Source: Aristolochia californica
Lineage: Eukaryota; Streptophyta; Magnoliopsida; Piperales; Aristolochiaceae
Assembly: GCA_029961685.1 (NCBI GenBank)
Contig: JARWKL010000007.1
Coordinates: 22,577,013 to 22,641,012 of the forward strand
Length of the DNA stretch: 64,000 nucleotides
Direction: 5' to 3'
Shown: positions 13,551-26,352 of the stretch, piece after piece
How the letters are laid out: every line of letters begins with the position of its first letter
How positions within the stretch are numbered: position 1 is the stretch's first letter
Notes under the pieces: model-generated
What the model was told of the DNA's origin: nothing
Seen by the model: the letters and a program-made list of their open reading frames with translations, nothing else
The model's database searches: none
Position numbers and translations under genes: made by a program

Positions 13551-14913
13551 CCCACCGCACGTTCACTTGGGAATTTAATGAGCGTTTGTTATTCTCTTTA
13601 AAAGCTTTGGAGCCATAGATCCTTTGAATCTATAACATATTTCTGCTTCGCATATCCATTTTTAAAACATGTGTAGAAAAAATCTCCTTCATGTAAAATT
13701 CCAAGATATTAGTTTTGGACGAGTGGAATTTCCCAAACTTGGATAAAAAAACTTTTGTGTTCATTTGTGGTGTATGAATAAATTTTCTTCATTTACTTTT
13801 TTTATTGTTTTAAACTTTTTCCGTACATCAACTATGAAATTTTCATTTTGCTATGATCTATTTGCCTTTTTCTTTACGGGATGAAGGGAGAGCAAAAAAC
13901 CTCAAAATATTGATTTAAGAAAAATGTGTACATCTAAAACGGAAATGCACAATGCACATATGTAGAGAGAGATAATTCCTAAGAGTGTCTGTAATTTTTA
14001 GGGATTGTAAGTACTTTTTAGTTTTTATATCTCAGGTTTTGCAATCGTCGGGAAAAATGGGTTGCGGGGGATTTTTAACATAGTGTTGAATTGCAACCCA
14101 TAAGTCATTTCATACAAAAATATAGCCCATTACGCGTGATAAATCTCATTACAATCATCTATGATTATTATGTCACCTTTTTGCAAAAGGGCAAAATAGT
14201 GCATGTTTGATTTGGGTAAATATCCCATCGCAAGTGCACTTGAGAATTTAATGAGCATTTTCTATCCTCTTTAAATGCTTTGCATCGACAGCTCATTTTC
14301 ATCTTTAACATGTTTCAAACAGGCATATCCATTTTTAAAACATGTGTGGATGAAATCTCTTTCTTGCAAAATTCCAAGCTATTAGGGTTAAACTAGTGGA
14401 ATTTCCCAAAATTGGATAACAAAACTTTTGGGTTCATTTGTGTTGGGTGAATAAATTTTCTTTATTTATATTTGTTATTGTTTGAAATTTTTCCATACAT
14501 CAACTATAAAATTTTTATTTTGTTGTAGGCTTTTTGCCATGTTTGTTTTCGGGATGAAGGGAGAGCGAAAAGTCAAAGTTTTGAATTAAGAAAAAAGTGA
14601 ACATCTAAAAGGGAAAAGCACAATGCACAATTGTATGGAGAGATAATTCCAAAGAGTGTCCGTAATTTTAAGGGATTGTAAGCTCTTTTTAGTGTTTATA
14701 TCTCAGGTTTTGCAATCATCGGGAAAAATTGGTGGCAGAGGATTTTTAACTAAGTGTTGAATTGCAATCCATAAATCATTTCATACAATAATATGGCACC
14801 TTATGCATGATAAATCACTTTACAATCATCTATGATTTTTCAATCAAATTTTTAAAAATGGGCAAAATAATGACTTGTCAGACTCGGGTAAATATCCCAC
14901 CGCACCTTCACTA

Positions 14914-14935
14914 GAGAATTTAATGAGAATTTAAT
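14914..14935 (+). repeat. 11 bp tandem duplication inside a C monomer
   Basis: GAGAATTTAAT occurs twice in a row, at 14914-14924 and 14925-14935. No other monomer in the window shows this. It lies in the block where most type switches occur. Confidence 0.92.
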
Positions 14936-16259
14936 GAGCGTTTGTTATTCTCTTTAAAAACTTTGGATCCGTAGGTCATTTGAATCTTTAACATGTTTCA
15001 AGCATGCACATCCATTTTTAAAATATGTGTAGAAAAAATCTCCTCCATGTAAAATTCCAAGCTTAATAGGGTTGGACTAATGGAATTTCCCAAACTTGGA
15101 TAACAAAACGTTTGTGTTCATTTGTGGTGTGTGAATAGATATTTTTTATTTACAGTTGTTATTATTTTAAATATTTTCCACACATCAACTATAAAATTTT
15201 TATTTTGTTTGTATCTTTTTTGCCTTTTTTGTTTACGGGATGAAGGGGGAGCGAAAACTCAAAGTTCTGATTTAAGAAAAAAGTGTACATCTAAAATGGA
15301 AATGCATAAGGCACAAATATAGAGAGAGATATTTCCAAAGAGTGTCCATATGTTTTAGGGGTCGTATGCACTTTTTCGTTTTTATATCCAATGTTTTGCA
15401 ATTGTCGGGAAACGGGGGAGGCGAGCGATTTTTAACTGAGTGTTGACTTCAAATCCATAAGTCATTTCTTAAAAAAATATAGCCCGTTACACATGACAAA
15501 TCACTTTAAAAATCATCTATGATTGTTAGCTCAACTTTTTGAATATGGGCAAAATACTGGTTTGTTTGACTCGGGCAAATATCCCACCCACCGCACGTCC
15601 ACTTGAGAATTTAATGAGCGTTTGTTATTCTCTTTAAAAGCTTTTGATCCATAGATCATTTGAATCTTTAACATGTTTCTGCATGCATATCCATTTTTAA
15701 AACATGTGTAGAAAAAATATCCTTCAAGTAAAATTCCAAGATATTAGTTTGGACTAGTGGAATTTTCCAAACTTGGAGAACAAAACTTTTGTTTTAATTT
15801 GTGGTGTGTGAATAAATTTTCTTCATTTACTTTTTTTATTGTTTTAAAAATTTTCCGTACATCAACTATGAAATTTTCATTTTGCTGTGATCTATTTGCC
15901 TTTTTTGTTTACGGGATGAAGGGAGAAAGAAAAACTCGAAGTTTTGATTTAAGAAAAATGTGTACATCTAAAACGGAAATGCACAATGCACATTTGTAGA
16001 ATGAGATAATTCCAAAGAGTGTCTGTAATTTTTATGGATTGTAAGCACCTTTTCGTTTTTATATCTCAGGTTTTACAATCGCGGGGAAAAATGGGTTGCG
16101 GAGCATTTTTAACTGAGTGTTGAATTGCAATCCATAAGTCATTTCATACAAAAATATAGCCCGTTATGCATGATAAATGAAATTACAATCATCTATGATT
16201 AATTATGTCAGCTTTTTGCAAATGGGAAAAATAATGGAATGTTTGACTCGGGTAAATAT

Positions 16260-16900
16260 CCCACCGCAAGTTCACTTGAGAATTTAATGAGCATTTGTTA
16301 TTCTTTTTAAAAGGTTTACATCAATAGCTCATTTGCATCTTTAGCATGTGTAGAAAAAATATCCTTCATGTAAAATTCCAAGATATTAGTTTTGGACTAG
16401 TGGAATTTCCCAAACTTGGATAACAAAACTTTTGTGTTCATTTGTAGTGTGTGAATAAATTTTTTCACTTAATTTTTTTATTGTTTTAAACTTTTTCCAT
16501 ACATCAACTATAAAAATTTCATTTTGTTGTAAGCTTTTTGCCTTGTTTGTTGTCGGGATGAAGGAAGAGGGAAAAGTCAAAGTTTTGATTTAAGAAAAAA
16601 GTGTACATCTAAAATGGAAAAGCACAAGGCACAATTGTAGGGAGAGATAATTCCAAAGAATGTCTATAATTTTTAGGGATTGTAAGCTCTTTTTAGTTTT
16701 TATCTCTCAGGTTTTGCAATCGTCGGGAAAAATGGGTTCCGGAGGATTTTTAACTGAGTATTGAATTGCAACCCATAAGTCATTTCATACAAAAATATAG
16801 CCCGTTACGCATGATAAATCACATTTCAATCATCTATGATTAATTATGTCAGCTTTTTGCAAATGGGCAAAATAATGGCATGTTTGACTCGGGTAAATAT
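16260..16900 (+). repeat. B/A/B triple hybrid with ~33 bp deletion
   Basis: It begins as B (ATAGCTCATTTGCATC), then after TTTAGCATGTGTAG near 16345 reads as A (AAGATATTAGTTTTGG). By about 16500-16550 it is B again (CCATACATCAACTATAAAA, TGTAAGCTTTTTGCC). The mark-to-mark length is only 641 bp. The missing bases lie between two CATGT words that flank this region in normal monomers, so the deletion and the B-to-A switch are probably one event at that microhomology. Confidence 0.85.
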
Positions 16901-18249
16901 CCCACCGCAAATTCACTTGAGAATTTAATGAGTGTTTGTTATTCTCTTTAAAAGCTTTGCATCCATAGCTCATTTGCATCTTTAACATGTTTCAAACCTG
17001 CATATCCATTTTTAAAACATGTGTGGACGAAATCTCTTTCTTGCAAAATTTCAAGCTATTAGGGTTAAACTAGTGGAATTTCCAAAAATTGACTAACAAA
17101 ACTTTTGTGTTCATTTGTGTTGGGTGAATATATTTTATTTATTTATATTTGTTATTGTTTTAAATTTTTTCCATACATCAACTATAAAATTTTTCATTTT
17201 GTTGTAAGCTTTTTGCTCTGTTTGTTTTCGGGATGAAGGGAGAGCGAAAAGTCAAAGTTTTGATTTAAGAAAAAAGTGTACATCTAAAATGGAAAAGCAC
17301 AATGCACAATTGTAGGGAGAGATAATTCCAAATAGTGTCCGTAATTTTTAAGCATTGTAAGCTCTTTTTAGTTTTTATATCTAAGGTTTTGCAATCGTCG
17401 GGAAAAATTGGTGGCAGAGGATTTTTAATTGAGTGTTGAATTGCAATCCATAAGTCATTTCATTCAAAAATATAGCCCGTTACGCATGATAAATCACATT
17501 ACAATCATCTATGATTGATAGATCAAATTTTTGGAAATGGGCAAAATAATGACTTGTTAGACTCGGGTAAATATCCCACAGCACGTTCACTTGAGAATTT
17601 AATGAGCGTTTGTTATTGTCTTTAAAAGCTTTGGATCCATAGGTCATTTGAATCTTTAACTTGTTTCAAGCATGCATATCCATTTTTAAAATATGTGTAG
17701 AAAAAATCTCCTTCATGTAAAATTCCAAGCTTAATAGGGTTGGACTAATAGAATTTCCCAAACTCTGATAACAAAACTTTTGTGTTCATTTGTGGTGTGT
17801 GAATAGATATTTTTTATTTACATTAGTTATTATTTTAAATTTTTTTGACACATCAACTATAAAATTTTTATTTTGTTGTGATCTTTTCTGCCTTTTTTGT
17901 TTACGGGATGACGGGGGAGCGAAAACTCGAAGTTATGATTTAAGAAAAAAGTGTACATCTAAAATGGAAATGCACAATGCCCAAATGTAGAGAGAGATAT
18001 TTCCAAAGAGGGTCTGTATGGTTTAGGGATCGTATGCACTTTTTTGTTTTTATATCTAAGGTTTTGCAATCGTCGGGAAACGGGGGAGGCAGACGATTTT
18101 TAACTAAGTGTTGAGTTCAAATCCACAAGTAATTTTTTACAAAAATATGGCCCGTTACGCATGACAAATCACTTTACAATCATCTATGATTGTTAGCTCA
18201 ACTTTTTGAATTTGGGCAAAATAATGGCTTGTTTGACTCGGGCAAATAT

Positions 18250-18923
18250 CCCACCGCACGTTGACTTGAGAATTTAATGAGCGTTTGTTATTCTCTTTAA
18301 AAGCTTTGCATCCATAGCTCATTTGCATCTTTAACATGTTTCAAGCATGCATATCCATTTTTAAATCATGTGTGGACGAAATCTCTTTCTTGCAAAATTC
18401 CAAGCTATTAGGGTTTAACTAGTGGAATTTCCCAAAATATGATAACAAAACCTTTGTGTTCATTTTTGTTGGGTGAATAAATTTTATTTATTTATATTTG
18501 TTATTGTTTTAAATTTTTTCCATACATGAACTATAAAATTTTCATTTTGTTGTAAGCTTTTTGCCTTGTTTGTTTTCGGGATGAAGGGAGAGCGAAAAGT
18601 CAAAGTTTTGATTTAAGAAAAAAGTGTACATCTAAAATGGAAAAGCACAATTCACAATTGTAGGGAGAGATAATTCCAAACAGTGTCTGTAATTTGTAGG
18701 GATTATAAGCTCTTTTTTATTTTATATATCTCAGGTTTTGCAATCGTGGAGAAAAATTGGTGGCAGAGGATTTTTAACTGAGTGTTGAATTGCAATCCAT
18801 AAGTCATTTCATACAAAAATATAGCCCGTTACGCATGATAAATCACTTTGCAATCATCTATGATTGTTAGATCAAATTTTTGAAAATGGGTAAAATAATG
18901 ACTTGTTAGACTCGGGTAAATAT
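18250..18923 (+). repeat. B monomer entered from a C linker (A skipped)
   Basis: The linker before it (TTAGCTCAACTTTTTGAAT, GGGCAAATATCCC) is the C-type one that normally leads into A. The body from TTTGCATCCATAGCTC (about 18305) is B. The switch therefore falls in the shared block between about 18258 and 18305. The same kind of junction occurs at 22963-23020. Confidence 0.85.
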
Positions 18924-20929
18924 CCCACCGCACGTTCACTTGAGAATTTAATGAGCGTTTGTTATTCTCGTTAAAAGATTTGGATCCATAGGTCATTTGA
19001 ATCTTTAACATGTTTCAAGCATGCATATCCATTTTTAAAACATGTGTAGAAAAAATCTCCTTCATGTATAATTCCAAGCTTAATAGGGTTGGACTAATGG
19101 AATTTCCCAAACTTGGCTAACAAAACTTTTGTGTTCATTTGTGGTGTGTGAATAGATATTTTTTATTTACATTAGTTATTATTTTAAATATTTTCCACAC
19201 ATCAACTATAAAATTTTTATTTTGTTGTGATCTTTTTTGCCTTTTTTGTTCACGTGATGAAGGGGGAGCGAAAACTCAAAGTTCTGCTTTAAGAAAAAAG
19301 TGTACATCTAAAATGGAAATGCCCAATGCACAAATGTGGAGAGAGATATTTCCGAAGAGAGTTTGTATGTTTTAGGGATCGTATACACTTTTTTGGCTTT
19401 ATATCTATGGTTTTGCAATCGTCGGGAAACGGGGGAGGCTGGCGATTTTTAGCTGAGTGTTGACTTCAAATCCATAAGTCATTTCTTTCAAAAATATAGC
19501 CCGTTATGCATGACAAATAACTTTACAATCATCTATGATTGTTAGCTCAACTTTTTGAATATGGGCAAAATAATGGCTTGTTTGTCTCGGGCAAATAACC
19601 CACCGCACGTTCACTTGAGAATTTAATGAGCGTTTTTTATTCTCTTTTAAAGCTATGGATCCATAGGTCATTTGAATCTTTAACATGTTTTTGGCATGCA
19701 TATCCATTTTTAAAACATGTGTAGAAAAAATCTCCTTCATGTAAAATTCCAAGATATTAGTTTTGGACTGGTGGAATTTCCCAAAGTTGGATAACAAAAC
19801 TTTTGTGTTCATTTGTGGTGTGTGAATAAATTTTCTTCATTTACTTTTTTTATTGTTTTAAACTTTTTTAGTACATCAACTATGAAATTTTCATTTTGCT
19901 GTGATCTATTTGCCTTTTTTGTTTACAAGATGAAGGGAGAGCGAAAAACTCAAAGTTTTGATTTAAGAAAAATGTGTACATCTAAAATGGAAATGCACAA
20001 TGCACATATGTAGAGAAAGATAATTCCTAAGAGTGTCGGTAATTTTTAGGGATTGTAAGCACCTTTTCGTTTTTATATCTCAGGTTTTGCAATCGTCGGG
20101 AAAAATGGGTTGCAGAGGATTTTTAACTAAGTGTTGAATTGCAATCCATATGTCATTTCATACAAAAATATAGCCCGTTACGCATGATAAATCACATTAC
20201 AATCATCTATGATTAATTATGTCAGCTTTTTGCAAATGGGAAAAATAATGGCATGTTTGACTCGGGTAAATATCCCACCGCAAGTTCACTAGAGAATTTA
20301 ATGAGCATTTGTTATTCTCTTTAAAAGCTTTGCATCCATAGCTCATTTGCATCTTTAACATGTTTCAAACATGCATATCCATTTTTAAAACATGTGTGGA
20401 GGAAATCTCTTTCTTGCAAAATTCCAAGCTATTTGGATTAAACTAGTGGAATTTCCCAAAATTGGATAACAAAACTTTTGTGTTCATTTGTGTTGGGTGA
20501 ATAAATTTTCTTTATTTTTATATGTTGTTGTTTTAAATTTTTTCCTTACATCAACTATAAAATTTTCATTTCGTTGTAAGCTTTTTGCTCTGTTTGTTTT
20601 CGAGCTGAAGGGAGAGCGATATGTCAAAGTTTTGATTTAAGAAAAAAGTGAACATCTAAAATGGAAAAGCACAATGCACAATTTTAGGGAGAGATAATTC
20701 CAAAGAGTGTCTGTAATTTTTAGGGATTGTAAGCGCTTTTTAGTTTTTATATCTCAGGTTTTTCAATCGTCGGGAAAAATTGGTGGCAGAAGATTTTTAA
20801 CTGAGTGTTGAATTGCAATCCATAAGTCATTTCATACAAAAATATAGGCCGTTATGCATGATAAATCACTTTACAATATTCTATGATTGTTAGATCAAAT
20901 TTTTGAAAATGGGCAAAATAATGACTTGT

Positions 20930-20950
20930 TAGACTCGGGTAACCGCACGT
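20930..20950 (+). other. 8 bp deletion at register word, copy 1
   Basis: Normal copies read CGGGTAAATATCCCACCGCA; here it is CGGGTAACCGCA, so 8 bp are missing. The C monomer is otherwise ordinary. The same deletion is at about 23627-23637. Confidence 0.92.
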
Positions 20951-21612
20951 TCACTTGAGAATTTAATGAGCGTTTGTTATTCTCTTTAAAAGCTTTGGAT
21001 CCACAGGTCATTTGAATCTTTAACATGTTTCAAGCATGCATATCCATTTTTAAAACATGTGTAGAAAAAATCTCCTTCATGTAAAATTCCAAGCTTAATT
21101 GGGTTGGACTAATGGAATTTCCCAAACTTGGATAACAAAACTTTTGTGTTCATTTGTGGTGTGTGAATAGATATTTTTTATTTACATTAGTTATTATTTT
21201 AAATATTTTCCACACATCAACTATAAAATTTTTACTTTGTTGTGATATTTTTGCCTTTTTTGTTTACGAGATGAAAGGGGAGCGAAAACTCAAAGTTCTG
21301 ATTTAAGAAAGAAGTGTACATCTAAAATGGAAATGGACAATGCACAAAAGTAGAGAGAGATATTTCCAAAGAGTGTCTGTATGTTTTAGGGATCGTATAT
21401 ACTTTTTCATTTTTATATCTAAGGTTTTGCAATCGTTGGGGAATGGGGGCGGCGAGCGATTTTTAACTGACTGTTGACTTCAAATCCATAAGTCATTTCT
21501 TACAAAAATATAGCTCGTTACGCATGAAAAATCACTTTACAATTATCTATGATTGTTAGCTGAACTTTTTGAATATGGACAAAATAATTACTTGATTGAC
21601 TCTGGCAAATAT

Positions 21613-22962
21613 CCCACCGCACGTTCACTTGAGAATTTAATGAGCGTTTGTTATTCTCTTTAAAAGCTATGGATCCATAGGTCATTTTAATCTTTAAGAT
21701 TTTTCTGGCATGCATATCCATTTTTAAAAGTTGTGTAGAAAAAATCTCCTTCATGTAAAATTCTAAGCTTATTAGGGTTGGACTAATGGAATTTCCCAAA
21801 CTTGGATAACAAAACTTTTGTGTTGAATTGTGGTATGTGAATAGATATTTTTTATTTACATTAGTTATTATTTTAAATATTTTCCACACATCAACAATAA
21901 AATTTTTATTTTTTTGTGATCTTTTTTGCCTTTTTTGTTTACAGGATGAAGGGGGAGCGAAAACTCAAAGTTCTGATTTAAGAAAAAAGTATACATCTAA
22001 AATGGAAATGCACAATGCACAAAAGTAGAGAGAGATATTTCCAAAGAGTGTCTGTATGTTTTAGGGATCGTATGCACTTTTTCGTTTTTATATCTAAGGT
22101 TTTGCTATCGTCGGGAAATGGGGGAGGCGGGTGATTTTTAACTGAGTGTTGACTTCAAATCCATAAGTCTTTTCTTACAAATATATAGCCCGTTACGCAT
22201 GAAAAATCACTTTACAATCATCTATGATTGTTAGCTCAACTTTTTGAATATGGGAAAAATAATGGCTTGTTTGACTCGGGCAAATATCCCACCGCACGTT
22301 CACTTGAGAATTTAATGAGCGTTTGTTATTCTCTTTAAAAGCTTTGGATCCATAGGTCATTTGAATCTTTAACATGTTTCTGGCATGCATATCCATTTTT
22401 AAAACATGTGTAGAAAAAATCTCCTTCATGTAAAATTCCAAGCTTAATAGGGTTGGACTAATGGAATTTCCCAAACTTGGATAACAAAACTTTTGTGTTC
22501 AATTGTGGTGTGTGAATAGATATTTTTTATTTGCATTAGTTATTATTTTAAATATTTTCCACTCATCAACAATAAAAATTTTATTTTTTTGTGATCTTTT
22601 TTGCCTTTTTTGTTTACGGGATGAAGGGGGAACAAAAACTCAAAGTTCTGATTTAAGAAAAAAGTGTACATCTAAAGTGGAAATGTACAATGCACAAATG
22701 TAGAGAGAGATATTTCCAATGAGTGTCTATATGTTTTAGGGATCGTATGCACTTTTTTGTTTTTATATCTAAGGTTTTGCACTCATCTGGAAACGGGGGA
22801 GGCGGGCGATTTTTCAATGAGTGTTGACTTCAAATCCATTAGTCATTTCTTACAAAAATATAGCCCGTTACGCATGACAAATCACTTTACAATCATCTAT
22901 GATTTTTAGCTCAACTTTTTGAATATGGGCAAAATAATGGCTTGTTTGACTCGGGCAAATAT
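21613..22962 (+). repeat. Two tandem A/C hybrid monomers
   Basis: Both monomers (21613 and 22288) start as A with TTTCTGGCATGCATATCC and then become C (AGGGTTGGACTAATGG, GAATAGATATTTTTTATTT). The switch lies between the shared ATATCCATTTTT tract and AAATTC. Both also share rare variants: GAATTGTGGT or CAATTGTGGT after GTGTT, and TCAACAATAAAA followed by a T run ending TTTTTTTGTGATC. The pair is therefore a one-monomer tandem duplication, 675 bp apart. Confidence 0.87.
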
Positions 22963-23619
22963 CCCACCGCACGTTCACTTGAAAATTTAATGAGCGTTTG
23001 TTATTCTCTTTAAAAGCTTTGCAGCCATAGCTCATTTGCATCTTTAACATGTTTCAAACAAGCATATCCATTTTTAAAACATGTGTGGAGGAAATCTCTT
23101 TCTTGCAAAATTCCAAGCTATTAAGGTTAAACTAGTGGAATTTCCAAAAATTGGATAACAAAAATTTTGTGTTCATTTGTGTTGGGTGAATAAATTTTCT
23201 TTATTTATATTTGTTATTGTTTTAAATTTTTTCTATACATCAACTATAAAATTTTCATTTTGTTGTAAGCTTTTTGCCTTGTTTGTTTTTGGGATGAAGT
23301 GAGAGCGATATGTCAAAGTTTTGATTTAAGAAAAAAGTGAACATCTAAAATGGAAAAGCACAATGCACAATTGTAGGGAGAGATAATTCCAAAGAGTGTC
23401 TATAATTTTTAGGGATTGTAAGTTTTTTTTAGTTTTTATATCTCAGGTTTTGCAATCGTCGGGAAAAATTGGAGGCAAAGGATTTTTAACTGAGTGTTGA
23501 ATTGCAATCCATAATTCATTTCATTCAAAAATATAGCCCGTTACGCATGATAAATCACTTTACAATCTATCTATGATTGTTAGATCAAATTTTTGAAAAT
23601 GGGCAAAATAATGACTTGT

Positions 23620-23640
23620 TAGACTCGGGTAACAGCACGT
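23620..23640 (+). other. 8 bp deletion at register word, copy 2
   Basis: It reads CGGGTAACAGCA: the same 8 bp deletion as at 20940 plus one substitution. Shared with a monomer four positions upstream, it marks a segmental duplication. Confidence 0.92.
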
Positions 23641-24301
23641 TCACTTGAGAATTTAATGAGCGTTTGTTATTCTCTTTAAAAGCTTTGGATCCATAGGTCA
23701 TTTGAATCCTTAACATGTTTCAAGCATGCATATCCATTTTTAAAACATGTGTAGAAAAAATCTCCTTCATGTAAAATTCCAAGCTTAGTAGGGTTGGACT
23801 TATGGAATTTCCCAAACTTGGATAACAAAACTTTGGTGTTCATTGTGGTGTGTGAATAGATATTTTTTATTTACATTAGTTATTATTTTAGATATTTTCC
23901 ACACATTAACTATAAAATTTTTATTTTGTTGTGATATTTTTGCCTATTTTGTTTACGAGATGAAGGAGGAGCGAAAACTCAAAGTTCAGATTTAAGAAAA
24001 AAGTGTACATCTAAAATGGAAATGCACAATGCACAAATGTAGAGAGAGATTTTTCCAAAGAGTGTCTGTATGTTGTAGGGATCGTATGCACTTTTTCGTT
24101 TTTATATCTAACGTTTTGCAATCGTCGGGAAATGGGGGAGGCAGGCGATTTTTAACTGAGTGTTGACTTCAAATCCATAAGTCATTTGTTACAAAAAGAT
24201 AGCCCGTTACGCATGAAAAATCACTTTACAATCATCTATGATTGTTAGCTATACTTTTTGAATATGGGCAAAATAATGGCTTGTTTGACTCGGGCAAATA
24301 T

Positions 24302-24977
24302 CCCACCGCACGTTCACTTGAGAATTTAATGAGCGTTTGTTATTCTCTTTAAAAGCTTTGGATCCATAGGTCATTTGAATCTTTAACATGTTTCTGGGAT
24401 GCATATCTATTTTTAAAAGATGTGTAGAAAAAATCTCCTTCATGTAAAACTCCAAGCATAATAGGGTTGGACTAATGAAATTTCCCAAACTTGGATAACA
24501 AAACATTTGTTTTCATTTGTGGTGTGTGAATAAATTGTCTTCATTTAATTTTTTTGTTGTTTTAAACTTTTTCCGTACATCAACTATGAAATTTCCATTT
24601 TGTTGTGATCTATTTGCCTTTTTTGTTTACGGGATGAAGGGAGAGCGAAAAACTCGAAGTTTTGATTTAAGAAAAATATATACATCTAAAACGGAAATGC
24701 ACAATGCACATATGTAGAGAGAGATAATTTTGAAGAGTGTCTATAATTTTTAGGGATTGTAACCACCTTTTTGTTTTTATATATCAGGTTTTGCAATCGT
24801 CGGGAAAAATGGGTTGTGGAGGATTTTTAACTGAGTGTTGAATTACAATCCATATGTCATTTCATACAAAAATATAGCCCGTTACGCATGATAAATCACA
24901 TTACAATCATCTATGATTAATTATGTCAGCTTTTTGCAAATGGGCAAAATAATGGCATGTTTGACTCGGGTAAATAT
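24302..24977 (+). repeat. A/C/A hybrid monomer
   Basis: It begins as A (CATGTTTCTGG), has a short C-like patch (AAGCATAATAGGGTTGGACT, about 24451-24470), then returns to A (GAATAAATTGTCTTCATTTA, GGGTTGTGGAGG). A patch of this kind, with A on both sides, is typical of gene conversion, or of a second exchange within an A/C hybrid such as those just upstream. Confidence 0.8.
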
Positions 24978-25678
24978 CCCACCGCACATTCACTTGAGAA
25001 TTTAATGAGTGTTTGTTATTCTCTTTAAAAGCTTTGAATCCATAGGTCATTTGAATCTTTAACATGTTTCTGGCCTGCATATCCATTTTTAAAACATGTG
25101 TCGAAAAAATCGCCTTCATGTAAAATTCCAAGATATTGGTTTTGGACAAGTGGAATTTCCCAAAGTTGGATAACAAAACTTTTGTGATCATTTGTGGTGT
25201 GTGAATAAATTTTCTTCATTTACTTTTTTTATTGTTTTAAACTTTTTCCGTACATCAACTATGAAATTTTCATTTTGCTGTGATCTATTTGCCTTTTTTG
25301 TTTACGGATGAATGGGAGCGAAAAACTCGAAGTTTTGATTTAAGAAAAATGTGTACATCTAAAATGGAAATGTAAAAAATGTGTACATCAAAAACGGAAA
25401 TGTACAATGCACATATGTAGAGAGTGATAATTCCCAAGAGTATCTGTAATTTTTAGGGATTTTAAGCACCTTTTCGTTTTTATATTTGGGGTTTTGCAAT
25501 CGTCGGGAAAAATGGGTTGCGGAGGATTTTTAACTGAGTGTTGGATTGCAATCCATAAGTCATTTCAAAATAAATATAGCCCGTTACACATGATAAATCA
25601 CATTACAATCATCTATGGTTAATTATGTCAGCTTTTTGTGAATGGGCAAAATAATGCCATGTTGACTCGGGTAAATAT
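24978..25678 (+). repeat. A monomer entered from an A linker, with internal duplication
   Basis: The linker before it is the A type (ATTAATTATGTCAGC), yet the body is A again (CATGTTTCTGGCC, AAGATATTGGTTTTGG), giving A-A. Spacing to the next mark is 701 bp because of a duplication at about 25345-25395: GTGTACATC occurs at 25351 and 25381. The two halves differ (AAAATGGAAATG and AAAACGGAAATG); both states occur among A copies. Confidence 0.86.
25345..25395 (+). repeat. ~30 bp internal tandem duplication in an A monomer
   Basis: The segment around GTGTACATC is present twice (25351 and 25381), lengthening this monomer to 701 bp. The two halves differ by a few bases, including AAAATGG against AAAACGG, so the duplication is either not brand new or joined two different A copies. 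Confidence 0.88.
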
Positions 25679-26352
25679 CCCACCGCAAGTTCACTTGAGA
25701 ATTTAATGAGCATTTGTTATTCTTTTTAAAAGCTTTCCATCCATACCTCATTTGCATCTTTAACATGTTTCAAACATGCATATCCATTTTTAAAACATGT
25801 GTGGACGAAATCTCTTTCTTGCAAAATTCCAAGCTCTTAGGGTGAAACTAGTGGAATTTCCAAAAATTGGATAACAAAACTTTGGTGTTCATTTGTGTTG
25901 GGTGAAGAAAGTTTCTTTATTTATATTTTTTATTGTTTTAAATTTTTTCCATACATGAACTATAAAATTTTAATTTTTTTGTAAGCATTTTGCCTTGTTT
26001 GTTTTCTGGATGAAGGGAGAGCGAAAAGTCAAAGTTTTGATTTAAGAAAAAAGTGTACATCTAAAATGGAAAATAAAAATGCACAATTGTAGGGAGAGAT
26101 AATTCCAAAGTGTGTCTGTAATTTTTAGGGATTGTAAGCTCTTTTTTAGTTTTTATATCTCAGGTTTTGCAATCGTTGGGAAAAATTGGTGGCAGAGGAT
26201 TTTTAACAGAGTGTTGAATTGCAATCCATAAGTCATTTCATACAAAAATATAGCACATTACACATGATAAATCACTTTACAATCATCTATGAGTGTTATA
26301 TCAAATTTTTGAAAATGGGCAAAATAATGACTTGTTAGACTCGGGTAAATAT

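Larger units (their letters stand above)
6131..16259 (+). repeat. Mostly regular A-B-C domain
   Basis: Three complete A-B-C units run from 6131 to 12199. Then come A, a fused B/C monomer (12876-13550), another A-B-C (13551-15582) and an A (15583-16259). Small private changes include an 11 bp tandem duplication near 14914 and a 4 bp duplication (CCAC) right after the mark at 15583. The B copies at 8827 and 10851 share ACACGCATATCC and CCGGTAAACATCCC, showing that neighbouring units are closest relatives. No gene or insertion is visible. Confidence 0.88.

Noticed and set aside
18405..18416. Telomere-like words such as TTAGGGTTTA in a B copy, and TTTAGGG in most monomers
   Set aside because: Single words, never in tandem. 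TTTAGGG arises within the conserved AATTTTTAGGGATTG tract and ATTAGGGTT within the B diagnostic word. No evidence of a telomeric origin.
21518..21889. Longest open frame in the window, 123 codons on the minus strand
   Set aside because: It is the common 60-codon minus frame lengthened by chance in an A/C hybrid with an upstream in-frame start. No recognisable domain and no conservation of this length elsewhere.
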